From assembly GCA_015494065.1 (NCBI GenBank), contig WGCA01000002.1:1-40892 (forward strand): 40,892 bases of DNA. The letters run 5' to 3'. The translations under genes and the position numbers were made by a program. Shown one piece after another: positions 1-9,030 of the stretch (its first letter is position 1; every line of letters starts with the position of its first letter). The notes below the pieces were generated by a model. That model worked only from the letters and a program-made list of their open reading frames with translations, did no database searches and was not told the origin of the DNA. This DNA comes from Thermodesulfobacteriaceae bacterium. Its GTDB lineage: Bacteria; Desulfobacterota; Thermodesulfobacteria; Thermodesulfobacteriales; Thermodesulfatatoraceae.

Positions 1-233
1 CAGCCCTAAAGAGCAACTTACAATATAACACACAAAATCCTACTGTCAAGCCCTATGTCGCCAGAGCTGATAAATTCTACCTTAATAAAGAGCGTTTCCA
101 AAAGGCTTTCACAAAATTACGCCCTCTACCCCCACCTGTCAAGTACCAAAAAACTTGTTTTGTTATTGCTAAGCGATTTTGTCACCCAAACTGCTAAGCA
201 ATCATTGCAAAAACTGAATTTTTGGAATTTGGG
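1..233. other. left-edge non-coding stretch
   Basis: This stretch is more AT-rich than the rest of the window and holds no convincing gene; a 60-codon frame at 55-237 has no ribosome-binding site and no recognisable content. The heptamer GCTAAGC occurs twice (168-174 and 193-199). A weak AT-only inverted repeat, CAAAAA-N5-TTTTTG, lies at 208-224 just past the stop codon of the minus-strand pump gene and could end that transcript, but it is too weak to call a terminator. Confidence 0.4.
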
Positions 234-3200
234 TTAGAACTTACAAGCCTCCCTGGGGGCGAACCAGCGGTAGAGGGCCGGAAGCAGAAAGAGGGTGTTC
301 AGGGTGGAGGTGAAAAGCCCCCCGATGACCACCGCGGCCAGCGGTCGCTGGATCTCGCTTCCGGTGCCGGCGGCGAAAAGAAGCGGAAGGAGCCCCAGGG
401 CGCTGGTGAGGGCGGTCATAAGCACCGGTCGCAACCGGAGAAGGGCCCCCTTGAGGGCCGCTTCCTCCACCGGAAGACCTTTGCCCTGGAACTGACGGAT
501 GCAGGTCACCAGGACCATGCCGTTCTCCAGGGCGATCCCGAAAAGGGCGATGAAGCCCACCGAGGCCGGCACCGAAAGATACTGTCCGGTAAGCCACAGG
601 GCCGCGAGCCCTCCCACCAGGGCGAGCGGGAGATTGGCCATGATCAGGGCCGAAAGGCGCACCGAACCGAAACTCATGAAAAGCATGAAGAACACCAGGG
701 CCAGGGTCACGGGGATCACCACCCGCAGGCGACGGTTGGCCTCCTCCTTGAGTTCGAACTCGCCACCCCAGGTGATGAGATAACCCGGAGGAAGTTTGAG
801 CTCGCGGTCGATCTTATTTCGGGCTTCTTCCACGAAGGAGCCTATATCTCTTCCGGAGACGTTGCACTGGACCGTTATGAAACGCTGGATGTCCTCCCGG
901 GTGATCTGGCGGGGACCTATGATTTCACGGATCTCAGCCACCTCCCGCAGGGGAATGAAGCCCCCGCCCGGGGTCCGCAGCAGGAGGTTTCCTATGCGTT
1001 CCGGATCCATGCGATACTCGGGTTTTAGCCTTACGAAAATGTCGAAACGTTTCAGGCCCTCAAAGATCTCCCCCACGCTTTTTCCGCCCACCCCGATCTC
1101 GATCACCTCCTGGACGTCGGAAAGGGAAAGACCGTAGCGGGCCAGTTTCTCGCGGTCCGGCCGGATGAGAAGCTGCGGAGTCCCCGAAATCTGATCCACC
1201 TGGACGTCTACCGCTCCGGGAACCGTGCGGATGATCTCCGCCACCCGGTCTCCCAGACGTTTCAGCGTGTCCAGATCCTCGCCGAAGATCTTGATGGCGA
1301 TCTCGGCCCGGACGCCTTCCATGAGCTCGTCCACGGTCATTTCGATGGGCTGGGTGAAGTTGGTGAGCACGCCGGGGATCTCGCCAAGCTCGCGCCGGAT
1401 GAGATCCACCAGGGCCTCCTGATCCTTGACCCGCCAGGTCTCGCGGGGATGGAGGAGAATGTACATTTCGGCGCTATTTATGGGATCGGTGTGGGCCCCC
1501 ACCTCACCGCGGCCGATCCGGGAGACCACCCCCCGGATCTCCGGGATCTTCATGAGCCGGCGTTCCACCAGCATGGTCAGGCGTTTGCTTTCGGAAAGCG
1601 AGATGGAGGGGGCCATGGTGAGACGAAGGACGATGGTGCCCTCCTGAAGTTTGGGGACGAACTCCGAGCCCAGGCGACTGCCCACGAATCCCCCGATCCC
1701 TATAAGGATCAGGGCCACCAGGATGGCCACCCGCGCATGGCGCACGAAAAACCGCCCGAATGGACGGTAAAGGCGCTCGAGCCCCCGGATGATCCGCTCG
1801 CCCAGGGAAGGACCGCTCTTTTCACCTTTTTTCATGAGATAGGACGAAAGGGCCGGGGTGATCAGGAAGGCGTAGACCAGCGAGCCCAGAAGAGCCAGGA
1901 TCACGGTGTAGGCCAGGGGCCGAAAAGTCTTCCCCTCCACGCCTTTTAAGGAAAGGATGGGGAGGAAGACCAGGGAGATGATAAAAAGGGCGAAGGCCAC
2001 CGGACGGCCTACCTCCGTGCAGGCCTCGGCCACCACGGAGAGTTTCGAGCGCCCGGGGTTTTCGCGAAGCTTACGGTCTACGTTTTCCACGAAGACGATG
2101 GCCCCGTCCACCAGCATCCCGATGGCGATGGCGAGACCCCCGAGGGACATAAGGTTGGCCGAAAGCCCGAACTTGCGCATGCCCAGGAAGGCCAGGGCGA
2201 TGGAAAAGGGGATGGCCAGGGCCACCACCACGCTGGCCCGAAAACCCCCGGTAAAGAGCATCAGGACCGCGATGACCAGCACCATGCCCTGGCCCAGGGC
2301 CGAGGTTACGGTGGAGATACAGGCCTCAACCAGGCTCTTCTGTTCGTAATAGGGCACGATGCGCACGCCCTCCGGAAGGATGCGGTTGATCTCCCGGATC
2401 TTCTCCTCCACCCGTTTGATGACCGTGGAGGAGTTTTCGCCGTAGAGCTTGATGACCTGCCCGGCCACCACCTCGGTCTTTCCGTCCTTGGTCTGAAGGC
2501 CCCGGCGGATGGCCCCGCCGATCCTGATCTTCGCCACCTGATCCAGGTAAACCGGGGTTCCGTCCACGGATTTCACCACGATGCGCCTGAGATCCGAAAG
2601 TCCCCGGGCCAGGCCCACGGAACGCACGATGAATTCCTCGCCGTGTTTCTCGATGAAACTTCCCCCTACGTTGTAATTGTTGTTCCGGATGGCCTGAACC
2701 ACCTCCGAGAGGGTGAGCCCATAACGTCTCAGGGCCTCGGGGTCTACCTGGACGTGATATTGCTTTTCAAAACCTCCGATCCCGAGGACCTCCGTCACTC
2801 CGGGAACGCTCATGAGATTGGGTTTGATGATCCAGTCCTGAAAGGTCCGGAGATCGGTGAGGGAGTAGCGCCCGGTGGTGTCTTCGAGATAATAGAAGAG
2901 GACCAGTCCCATGGAAGTGGAGATGGGGCCCAGCTGAGGGTCGCCGAAACCCTCGGGGATGGCGTCCCGGGCCTCGGCCAGGCGCTCGCTCACCACCTGG
3001 CGGGCGAAGTAAATGTCGGTGCCGTCCTCGAAATAGAGGTTTACCAGGGAGAGACCGAAGTTGGAGACCGAACGGATCTTCTTGAGCCGGGGAAGCCCGT
3101 TCATGGCGGTCTCGATGGGGTAGGTGACGTATTTTTCCACCTCCTCCGGGGCCAGACCTTCGGTCTCGGTGAAGACCTGGACCAGGACCGGGGTCACGTC

Positions 3201-3320
3201 CGGGAAGGCGTCGATGGGAAGTTCCCGAAAGGTGGCGAATCCGGCCACCATGACTCCCACCGCCAGGACCACCATTAGGAGCCGGTTACAGAGAGAAAAA
3301 TTTATGAGTTTCTCCCACAT
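234..3320 (-). CDS. heavy-metal efflux RND pump, CusA/CzcA type
   Basis: A 1028-residue inner-membrane proton antiporter of the heavy-metal (HME) branch of the RND superfamily. It opens with the usual first helix and the FPDVTPVLVQV stretch, and its fourth-helix motif GMLVDGAIVFVEN (about residues 400-412) carries the conserved Asp and Glu of proton relay in HME pumps. Two long periplasmic loops and twelve predicted membrane segments fit a complete family member. The ATG at 3320 follows a strong AAAGGAGGA ribosome-binding site. It is the last gene of a four-gene minus-strand operon with its adaptor and outer-membrane channel, so it should export a metal cation from periplasm or cytoplasm to the outside. 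The motif does not decide the metal (Cu/Ag against Zn/Co/Cd/Ni), so no symbol is given. Confidence 0.93.
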   Translation of the reverse strand: MWEKLINFSLCNRLLMVVLAVGVMVAGFATFRELPIDAFPDVTPVLVQVFTETEGLAPEEVEKYVTYPIETAMNGLPRLKKIRSVSNFGLSLVNLYFEDGTDIYFARQVVSERLAEARDAIPEGFGDPQLGPISTSMGLVLFYYLEDTTGRYSLTDLRTFQDWIIKPNLMSVPGVTEVLGIGGFEKQYHVQVDPEALRRYGLTLSEVVQAIRNNNYNVGGSFIEKHGEEFIVRSVGLARGLSDLRRIVVKSVDGTPVYLDQVAKIRIGGAIRRGLQTKDGKTEVVAGQVIKLYGENSSTVIKRVEEKIREINRILPEGVRIVPYYEQKSLVEACISTVTSALGQGMVLVIAVLMLFTGGFRASVVVALAIPFSIALAFLGMRKFGLSANLMSLGGLAIAIGMLVDGAIVFVENVDRKLRENPGRSKLSVVAEACTEVGRPVAFALFIISLVFLPILSLKGVEGKTFRPLAYTVILALLGSLVYAFLITPALSSYLMKKGEKSGPSLGERIIRGLERLYRPFGRFFVRHARVAILVALILIGIGGFVGSRLGSEFVPKLQEGTIVLRLTMAPSISLSESKRLTMLVERRLMKIPEIRGVVSRIGRGEVGAHTDPINSAEMYILLHPRETWRVKDQEALVDLIRRELGEIPGVLTNFTQPIEMTVDELMEGVRAEIAIKIFGEDLDTLKRLGDRVAEIIRTVPGAVDVQVDQISGTPQLLIRPDREKLARYGLSLSDVQEVIEIGVGGKSVGEIFEGLKRFDIFVRLKPEYRMDPERIGNLLLRTPGGGFIPLREVAEIREIIGPRQITREDIQRFITVQCNVSGRDIGSFVEEARNKIDRELKLPPGYLITWGGEFELKEEANRRLRVVIPVTLALVFFMLFMSFGSVRLSALIMANLPLALVGGLAALWLTGQYLSVPASVGFIALFGIALENGMVLVTCIRQFQGKGLPVEEAALKGALLRLRPVLMTALTSALGLLPLLFAAGTGSEIQRPLAAVVIGGLFTSTLNTLFLLPALYRWFAPREACKF

Positions 3321-3367
3321 GGGACGTCCTCCTTTTTCCTGAATTTGAGGGCTGATTTTCAGGAAAT

Positions 3368-4513
3368 TCAGTGAGCGTGGCCTTCGCCCCGGCTTTCCTT
3401 TTCCAGTTCCGCCTTGAGCGTGAGCGCCCCTTCGGCCACGTAGATTTCCCCCGGGGAAAGTCCCTCCAGTACCTCCACCCAGCCGTTGTGTTTGCGCCCG
3501 AGTTTCACCTCGTGCGGGACGAAGCCTTCCTCCTTTTTCACGAAGATTACCGGGCGGCCTTCAAGGAGCTGCACGGCGCCTTCCGGTACTATCAGGGCCT
3601 TTTCGGTTCCGGAAAGGTCTACCAGGACTCTCACGAGAAGCCCGGGTTTAAGCACTTCTCCGGGGTTTTTGAGCCGAATGCGGGCCTGGGCCGAGCGGGT
3701 GTCCTCCTGAAGGATGGGGTTTACGTAATCGATACGGGCTTCTCGCGGGGGAAGTTCAGGGCCGAAATCCAGCCGGACCTTCTGGCCCTCTTTTACGTGC
3801 GGGAGCCACTTCCGGTAGACCGAGACCAGGACCCAGACCTCCGAAAGGTCGGCGATCTGAAAGGCCAGCCGATCCGGCCCCACCATTTCACCCCGCACTA
3901 GGTGTTTCTCCACCACCAGCCCGGAGATGGGCGAGCGCAGCTCGTAGCGCCCCAGAGGGCGCTTCCCGGTCTCGAAACTTCGGATCTCTTTCGGCGAAAA
4001 GCCCAGGGTCAGGAGTTTCTGGGCCAGGGTCTTTACCTGGATGCGAGCCAGTTCAAGATCCTGTTTGGCCCGCAGATACGACTCCTCGGCGGTAATCTTT
4101 TTCTCCCAGAGGGCCTTTTCGCGCCGGAAGAGTTCTTCGGCCAGCCGCAGGCGGGTTCGGGCCGAAAGATAGGCCGCCTTGAGATCCGCAAGCTCCGGGC
4201 TGTCGATGATAGCCAGAATTTCTCCGGCGGCTACCCGATCTCCCCAGCGTTTGAAGACCTCCCGCACGAATCCCCGGGCCACCGGCACCACGTGGACCAC
4301 CCGGTCGGGATCGGCCACCACCTCTCCGGGAAGCTCCACCGTGCGCGGCATCTCTCGCAGCCTGGCCTCGGCCAGCCGGATCCCGAATTCCTTGAGGACT
4401 TCGTCTGAAAGTTTCACCACCCGTTCTTCTTCGTGGCTGTGTTTGTCCTGGGCCAGAGCCGGAACCATCATCCCGGCAAGAAGCCAGCAAAGGAGCAGAA
4501 GGTATTTCCGCAT
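3368..4513 (-). CDS. RND periplasmic adaptor, CusB/CzcB family
   Basis: A 381-residue membrane-fusion protein linking the pump encoded downstream to the outer-membrane channel encoded upstream. Residues 1-21 form a cleavable signal peptide ending ALA. A lipoyl-like half-motif (GDRVAAGEILAIIDSPEL, about 90-107), a helical hairpin (about 108-170) and the second lipoyl half plus beta-barrel (LRSPISGLVVEKHLVRGEMV, about 192-211) follow in the normal order. The mature N-terminus (DKHSHEEE) and the C-terminus (GEGHAH) are rich in His and acidic residues, suggesting metal contact and so heavy metals rather than organic drugs. The gene lies 15 bases after the TolC gene and 47 bases before the pump gene. 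Confidence 0.92.
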   Translation of the reverse strand: MRKYLLLLCWLLAGMMVPALAQDKHSHEEERVVKLSDEVLKEFGIRLAEARLREMPRTVELPGEVVADPDRVVHVVPVARGFVREVFKRWGDRVAAGEILAIIDSPELADLKAAYLSARTRLRLAEELFRREKALWEKKITAEESYLRAKQDLELARIQVKTLAQKLLTLGFSPKEIRSFETGKRPLGRYELRSPISGLVVEKHLVRGEMVGPDRLAFQIADLSEVWVLVSVYRKWLPHVKEGQKVRLDFGPELPPREARIDYVNPILQEDTRSAQARIRLKNPGEVLKPGLLVRVLVDLSGTEKALIVPEGAVQLLEGRPVIFVKKEEGFVPHEVKLGRKHNGWVEVLEGLSPGEIYVAEGALTLKAELEKESRGEGHAH

Positions 4514-4528
4514 GACTCAACCTCCTTC

Positions 4529-5758
4529 CTAAAGGAATGTTTTTTCGGCCCGGGCGAGGAGATAGAGGGCCTCGGCCCGCAGCTCCTGATAACGGCGGTA
4601 GGCCTCAAGTCGCGAGAGCCTGAGTTCGAAGAGGGTCCTCTGAGCGTCAAGCACCCTCAGAAATTCCATTTTCCCGAAACGGTAGGCCTCGAGATTGCGC
4701 CGGTAGATCTCCCGGGCCCGGGGAATAAGTTCATTTTCCAGGTTGGAGATCTGGCGAAGGACCTGGGTCAGGGCGCTCTCTATCCGGGTGAACTCCCTTT
4801 TTAAGACGAGCTCTTCGTTCCGGAGATCCAGCTTCACGGCCGTGATCTCCCGTCTGAGGGCGGCTATCCGGTCCTGATTGCGATTCCAGAGGGGAAGGGG
4901 AAGACTCAGGCCGAAAAGATAGGCCTGCTCGTCGCTCTCATTGTACCAGCGCACCCCGGCCGAAACCGTGATGTCCGGAAGGACCTCAACCCGGGAGAGG
5001 GTCACCTCTTTTTCAAGGCGCCGGATCTCCGCCCGAAACCGCTTCGTACGGGGGTGCCGGTCAGGGTCGAACCCGGCGGGGAGAGTCTCCAGACGGAAAA
5101 GGTTACCGGAGACCGCCGCCGGTGGAGGGCCGTTCCAGAGATGGGCCAGCCGCGCCAGGGCGCTTCCAAGCTCCTCCCGGGCGTTTTTCAGCCGGACCTC
5201 GGTCTCCGAGGCCACGATCTCGGCCCGGATCTTTTCCGTCTCCGGGATCTTGCCCGCGGAAAACTTGGCCCCGGTAACCTCCACCAGTTTTCGGGAAAGA
5301 CGGACCAGTTCTTCGTAAAGTTCCACTTTGTGCTGAGCGTAAAGGGCTGCGGCGAAGGCCCTGGCCGTCTCCCGAAAGAGTCTGAGGCGGGCCTTTTCAA
5401 GGGCGGCCCGCAGGACCTCACGGTTCGCGAGCACGGCCTCGCGCCGCCTCTGGCGTTTGCCGAAAAGAGGGAGAGTCTGAGCGAGCTCAAGGGTGGTCTC
5501 GGAAGAACGGGTTCCTCCGAACTCCCCGGAACCGAAAACATCCTCCAGGGAAAAGGTGAGTTCCGGATTCTCCAGCCGGGCGGCCTGCGCGGCGCGGAAG
5601 GTTACGGCCCTCTCGCGTTCTTCAAAGGTTCGAAGCAAAGGATGTTTTTCAAAGACCAGGTTCAGGGCCTCTTCAAAGGAAAGAGGGCCCCCTGCAGCTG
5701 CTACCGAAGTGGCAAGAATGGTTAAAATCATACATAATGAGCCAATTTTTTGGAACAT
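4529..5758 (-). CDS. TolC-family outer-membrane efflux protein (CusC/CzcC-like)
   Basis: A 409-residue outer-membrane factor with a signal peptide (residues 1-22, ending VAAA) and two repeats of long amphipathic helices typical of TolC channels. The first has LSFEEALNLVFEKHP followed by LENPELTFSLED; the second ends in the conserved FGKMEFLRVLDAQRTLFE stretch near residues 365-382. The sequence pattern is that of the heavy-metal CzcC subgroup. The ATG at 5758 is preceded by GGAGAGG. It would form the exit duct for the adaptor and pump encoded next on the same strand. Confidence 0.92.
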   Translation of the reverse strand: MFQKIGSLCMILTILATSVAAAGGPLSFEEALNLVFEKHPLLRTFEERERAVTFRAAQAARLENPELTFSLEDVFGSGEFGGTRSSETTLELAQTLPLFGKRQRRREAVLANREVLRAALEKARLRLFRETARAFAAALYAQHKVELYEELVRLSRKLVEVTGAKFSAGKIPETEKIRAEIVASETEVRLKNAREELGSALARLAHLWNGPPPAAVSGNLFRLETLPAGFDPDRHPRTKRFRAEIRRLEKEVTLSRVEVLPDITVSAGVRWYNESDEQAYLFGLSLPLPLWNRNQDRIAALRREITAVKLDLRNEELVLKREFTRIESALTQVLRQISNLENELIPRAREIYRRNLEAYRFGKMEFLRVLDAQRTLFELRLSRLEAYRRYQELRAEALYLLARAEKTFL

Positions 5759-5844
5759 AAGCCCTCTCCTATCCTAATTTTTCAAAATTCTGGCAGAAAG
5801 CTTACAGAAACAGGAACTAAGCCAGCGCTTACTAATTGAAGGGT

Positions 5845-6177
5845 TTAAAAGAGAAGTTTTACGTAAAGTAGAGGATTGTTCTTCAGGGACGCCAAAAAGG
5901 CTGCCTTAACAAGGAGGGTAAGTTTGGTGAAAGGCTCCTTTCCGGGCCGGGAAGCCCTCGTAATACCTAACAACAGGGGTGGTGAGAATCGTTCCCCGGG
6001 TTTGGTAAAAATGGTGTCTTCTTTGGTTTGTTTACAGGTGGAAGGACACTCACAGCCGGTAAAATGATTCTCAACCTTTACTCCCTTTCCAGGGGAAAAA
6101 CAGTAAACGGGCCCACCCGTCCACCATATTCCGCTCGCAAATAGCAGCAGAAGACATAGTTTAAAATAATTTCTCAT
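5845..6177 (-). CDS. small Cys-containing secreted protein heading the metal-efflux operon
   Basis: A 110-residue protein not recognised as any named family. The start at 6177 gives a signal peptide (RNYFKLCLLLLFASG core, residues 2-16); the frame stays open upstream but would then run through the end of nifE, so the longer version is rejected. After the signal come Cys26 and a cluster Cys42, Cys44 and Cys48 in a GCECPSTC segment that could bind a soft metal. No strong ribosome-binding site is visible. It is 86 bases upstream of the TolC gene on the same strand and behind its own promoter-like element, a place where other metal-efflux operons carry small periplasmic accessory proteins. A periplasmic metal-binding accessory role is inference from position and cysteines only. 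Confidence 0.6.
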   Translation of the reverse strand: MRNYFKLCLLLLFASGIWWTGGPVYCFSPGKGVKVENHFTGCECPSTCKQTKEDTIFTKPGERFSPPLLLGITRASRPGKEPFTKLTLLVKAAFLASLKNNPLLYVKLLF

Positions 6178-6190
6178 AGTTAAAAGGTAA

Positions 6191-6219
6191 AATTTATCGG
6201 AAAAAACCGAATAATTCAA
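6191..6219 (-). promoter_or_regulatory. sigma-70-like promoter with a dyad in its spacer
   Basis: Read on the minus strand, TTGAAT and TAAATT are separated by exactly 17 bases, a plausible housekeeping promoter for the small protein and the efflux genes. The spacer contains the inverted repeat TCGG-N6-CCGA (6197-6210). A dyad inside the spacer is where MerR-type or repressor proteins bind metal-responsive promoters. No regulator gene is adjacent, so the control protein is unknown. Confidence 0.45.
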
Positions 6220-6248
6220 GTTTTTATTATCTTTTTTATTAGCTTTGA

Positions 6249-7508
6249 TCACGGACCAAGAAAGCGCCAGACCGGGGCGGAGAGAACTTTTACGAGATCG
6301 CGGGCCAGATTGAGAAAGCCCTCGTACCCGGTGTAAGGACCCCGGTCTACGGTTTGAGGGAAGGAAAGGGTGGGGAAACCGAGTTTTATAGGGCGCCATT
6401 GATCCCGGGCGTTAGTTAGGACCACGTCCGGCTTAAGAAACTTGAGGAGATACTCCAGTTCGTCCTCAGTAGGGTTGTCGGAGACGAGCTCCGTATAGGC
6501 CCGCAGTTTTTGGTGATCCTCTTCTCGACCGAAGATAGAACCGACGGCTACTACTTCGAGCCCGAGTTCCCGGAGCATGCGGGCAAGGGGGCCCAATTTG
6601 CCCGCCCCAAGGAGAAGGAGTACCCGCCGGCCCGAAAGCAAGTCTTTATAAGACGACAAGGTCTTTTGGAGTTTATCTTCGTCCTTTCTGGTCCGGGCGA
6701 GCACCTTTTTCCCGGGAAAGCCGAAGAAGGATGCTATCTTCTTTAAAGATCGAGCAATGGCCGTCGGCCCGTAAAAGGAAACCCGCTCAAATGGCATCCC
6801 GAAGCGGCTTTTAAGGTCTTTAGCCAAAGCCTCAGCGGTAGAACCGCAGAGGAGGAGATTGAGGTGGGCCCGGGTGAGGGTTTTAATTTCAGACCAGGAG
6901 GTCTCTCCGGTGAGCACGGTATGTACCTTGACTCCAAGGCCTTCAAGGAGGCTTTTGATCACCCGGGCCTCCCCGGCGACGTTGTATTCCCCCAGAAGGT
7001 TCACCGTGGGTTCTTCGGCCAAAGGTCCTGGTTTCACCAGCCCCAGAAGGACTTCGTAGGCCAGGGCGTGCCCACCGGCCTGAGAAAAGGAAGAGAAACC
7101 CGGACAGGCCACCGTCTTTACGGGCAGCCCCTTTTCTTCGAAGAGCCGCGCCAGACCCGCCACGTCCTCCCCGATAAGGCCGGAAACACAGGAAAGGTAA
7201 ACGAAAGCCCCCCGGGCCTCGGGATTTAGGGCAAAGGCCTCCCTGAGGGCCTGGGCCAGGTGATCAAGCCCCCCGAAGACCACTTCTTTCTCGGTCAAGG
7301 CGGTGGTGTAAAGGGGATAAGGGACCATGCGGACCAGGCGACCGTAGTAACCGCAGCCCACAGGGCCATGGACCAGCTGCACTGTCTCTTTTACGGGGCC
7401 GAGGACATAGCGAGCACCGAAGAAGGCACAGGCCCGCTGCCCGAGGCCAGGACGGCTGGGAAGACCACAGGGATTTTGCCAGAAAGGGACAAAGGGTTGA
7501 GCAGACAT
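6249..7508 (-). CDS. nifE: nitrogenase cofactor-scaffold protein NifE (short form)
   Basis: A 419-residue member of the NifD/K/E/N superfamily, best matched to NifE, the scaffold on which the NifB product matures into the nitrogenase cofactor. Three conserved cysteines for a P-cluster-like [4Fe-4S] site are present: Cys27 (RACAFFG), Cys52 (HGPVGCGYY, 25 residues later as in NifE) and Cys107 (LSCVSGLIGEDV). The cofactor-region cysteine is Cys221 (LLCGSTAEAL). The NifE-like tags YTTALTEKEVVFGG and LGEYNVAGE are also present. Where catalytic NifD has HS(Y/W)-GPY near the C-terminus, this protein has SFPQTVDRGPYTGYEGF and lacks that His, supporting NifE rather than NifD. It starts 9 bases after nifK with a GGGGG ribosome-binding site. 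No nifN follows, so it either works alone or its partner is elsewhere. Confidence 0.8.
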   Translation of the reverse strand: MSAQPFVPFWQNPCGLPSRPGLGQRACAFFGARYVLGPVKETVQLVHGPVGCGYYGRLVRMVPYPLYTTALTEKEVVFGGLDHLAQALREAFALNPEARGAFVYLSCVSGLIGEDVAGLARLFEEKGLPVKTVACPGFSSFSQAGGHALAYEVLLGLVKPGPLAEEPTVNLLGEYNVAGEARVIKSLLEGLGVKVHTVLTGETSWSEIKTLTRAHLNLLLCGSTAEALAKDLKSRFGMPFERVSFYGPTAIARSLKKIASFFGFPGKKVLARTRKDEDKLQKTLSSYKDLLSGRRVLLLLGAGKLGPLARMLRELGLEVVAVGSIFGREEDHQKLRAYTELVSDNPTEDELEYLLKFLKPDVVLTNARDQWRPIKLGFPTLSFPQTVDRGPYTGYEGFLNLARDLVKVLSAPVWRFLGP

Positions 7509-7517
7509 GAATACCCC

Positions 7518-8990
7518 CTATTGATGCGTCCGGTCATCTGGATACTGGTGGTCAAGGATGGCGTTTACGATCCGCGCCAGAAACCGCTCCCCACCCCGAT
7601 AGCCGACGATAGGTTCCCGCTGGTAACCCACCCGGTCGTAAACCGGAAAACCAAAACGGACCAGGGGCACCTGGATTTCCCGGGCGATGTTGACACAGCG
7701 GGAATGACCGAGGATAACGTCCGGAATATCGTTTTTCAGGGCGTATTCCCATTCGAACTGATCACCGCCGTTCATGACCACCGGCTGGTGACCATATTCC
7801 TCACAGGCCTGCCGGATGTCCTCCTCGGCCCGGCGACTTTTGGTCCCTACAAGAATGTAGGTGGGGACCATACCCAATTCGCAAACAAACCAGGTGGCTG
7901 CGGCCACAAAATCTGGGTCGCCACACAGGGCCACCTTCTTCATCATGGTGTAATGCAGAGTATCAGCCATGGCGTCAAGGAAAATACCCCTTTCCCAGCG
8001 GAGACGATCAGGAATAGGGCGATCGGTAGCCTCGGCCACATTCCTTAGAAAATGGTCGGTATTTCTCACACCGATGGGCATAGTCATGACGTAAGCTGGT
8101 ACCTTATAACGTCGGTCAAGCCATTGGGCCCCGGCAGAGCCGGCGTCCGGGGAAAGGGCAAAAATGGCCTGGGCATCACCGGCCCTTACGAAGGCCTCAA
8201 CCGGAGTGCCTCCCGGTGGGTAGTAGGGAATGCGGTCAGGCATACCTACCAGGGGGCAGTCCAGGGTCTCACTAATGTCAAAGAGGACCCGGTGGGAGAC
8301 CCCCATAAGTTCCATCATGTGCTTGAGTTCACGGATATCGCCGGGGGTCATCATCCCCGGGATGAGACAAACGTGTTCCCTGGTCTCTCCGCTCTTGCGC
8401 GCCAAGGCCTTAAGGAACTCACGGGAGGCGCGGTTATATCCTTCGACGTGGGAACCTGCAAAACTCGGGGTGTTTACTACCACGAACTTTACCGCCTCCC
8501 GCACTTCCGGACCCAATTCTTCTTCCATAAGATCCAGGGCCTCGTCGAGGAAACTATGAATATCATCTCCAATGACTTCGCTGGAGCAGGTGGTCACAAT
8601 GGCGATAAGCTCCGGCTGGTAACGACAGACAAGGTTGCGTACTCCACGAACGAGATTCTTACGCCCCCCAAAGACCGCCGCGTCTTCGTGAAAACTGGCA
8701 TTAGCGATAGTAGCCGGCTCCCGAAAGATCCGCGAAAAGGTATAACGTACGTAGGTGGTACAACCTTGAGCCCCCTGGACAAAGGGGATAGCCCGGTGCA
8801 CCCCGAGGGTGGCCCACATGGCCCCTAAAGGCATGCAGGTGTGCCCGGGATCAATACAAACCGCTCGGTTGGCTCTGGGAACCAGCTCTGGGGGCGGTGG
8901 GACGTATTCCCGGCTGAGGGGTTTCTTTTCGATCTTTAGATTCTTATAAGTAATTCCCTCGATAGGGATCTCTTTGACCTGGTTAATCAT
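7518..8990 (-). CDS. nifK: nitrogenase beta subunit NifK
   Basis: A 490-residue beta chain of the dinitrogenase component. The three P-cluster cysteines are visible: Cys52 (HTCMPLGA), Cys77 (GAQGCTTY, 25 residues later, as in beta-Cys70/Cys95 of Azotobacter) and Cys135 (TTCSSEVIGDDI). The NTPSFAGSHVEGY segment carries the serine equivalent to beta-Ser188. The C-terminal FPVYDRVGYQREPIVGYRGG is typical NifK. The start was set at the ATG at 8990, behind AAGGAGGAAGG; the frame stays open upstream, but that extension overlaps nifD and has no family content. The N-terminus is of the short type, as in VnfK, AnfK and anaerobe NifK. Confidence 0.92.
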   Translation of the reverse strand: MINQVKEIPIEGITYKNLKIEKKPLSREYVPPPPELVPRANRAVCIDPGHTCMPLGAMWATLGVHRAIPFVQGAQGCTTYVRYTFSRIFREPATIANASFHEDAAVFGGRKNLVRGVRNLVCRYQPELIAIVTTCSSEVIGDDIHSFLDEALDLMEEELGPEVREAVKFVVVNTPSFAGSHVEGYNRASREFLKALARKSGETREHVCLIPGMMTPGDIRELKHMMELMGVSHRVLFDISETLDCPLVGMPDRIPYYPPGGTPVEAFVRAGDAQAIFALSPDAGSAGAQWLDRRYKVPAYVMTMPIGVRNTDHFLRNVAEATDRPIPDRLRWERGIFLDAMADTLHYTMMKKVALCGDPDFVAAATWFVCELGMVPTYILVGTKSRRAEEDIRQACEEYGHQPVVMNGGDQFEWEYALKNDIPDVILGHSRCVNIAREIQVPLVRFGFPVYDRVGYQREPIVGYRGGERFLARIVNAILDHQYPDDRTHQ

Positions 8991-9030
8991 AACCTTCCTC
9001 CTTCTTAGGATTTTGATCAAGCTCCCCTTG

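Noticed and set aside
222-3342. Long open frames on the plus strand opposite the CusA/CzcA-type gene (222-1028, 1449-1949, 1957-2349, 2643-3278)
   Set aside because: They mirror the GC-rich codon bias of the minus-strand pump gene, have low-complexity content and lack ribosome-binding sites.
6249-7508. Third nitrogenase-like gene as a second NifD
   Set aside because: It lacks the C-terminal cofactor His motif and has NifE-type spacing of its cysteines and the NifE tag LGEYNVAGE.
7260-8828. Large plus-strand frames opposite nifK (7260-8048, 8052-8828)
   Set aside because: Shadows of nifK, whose motifs and start site are unambiguous.
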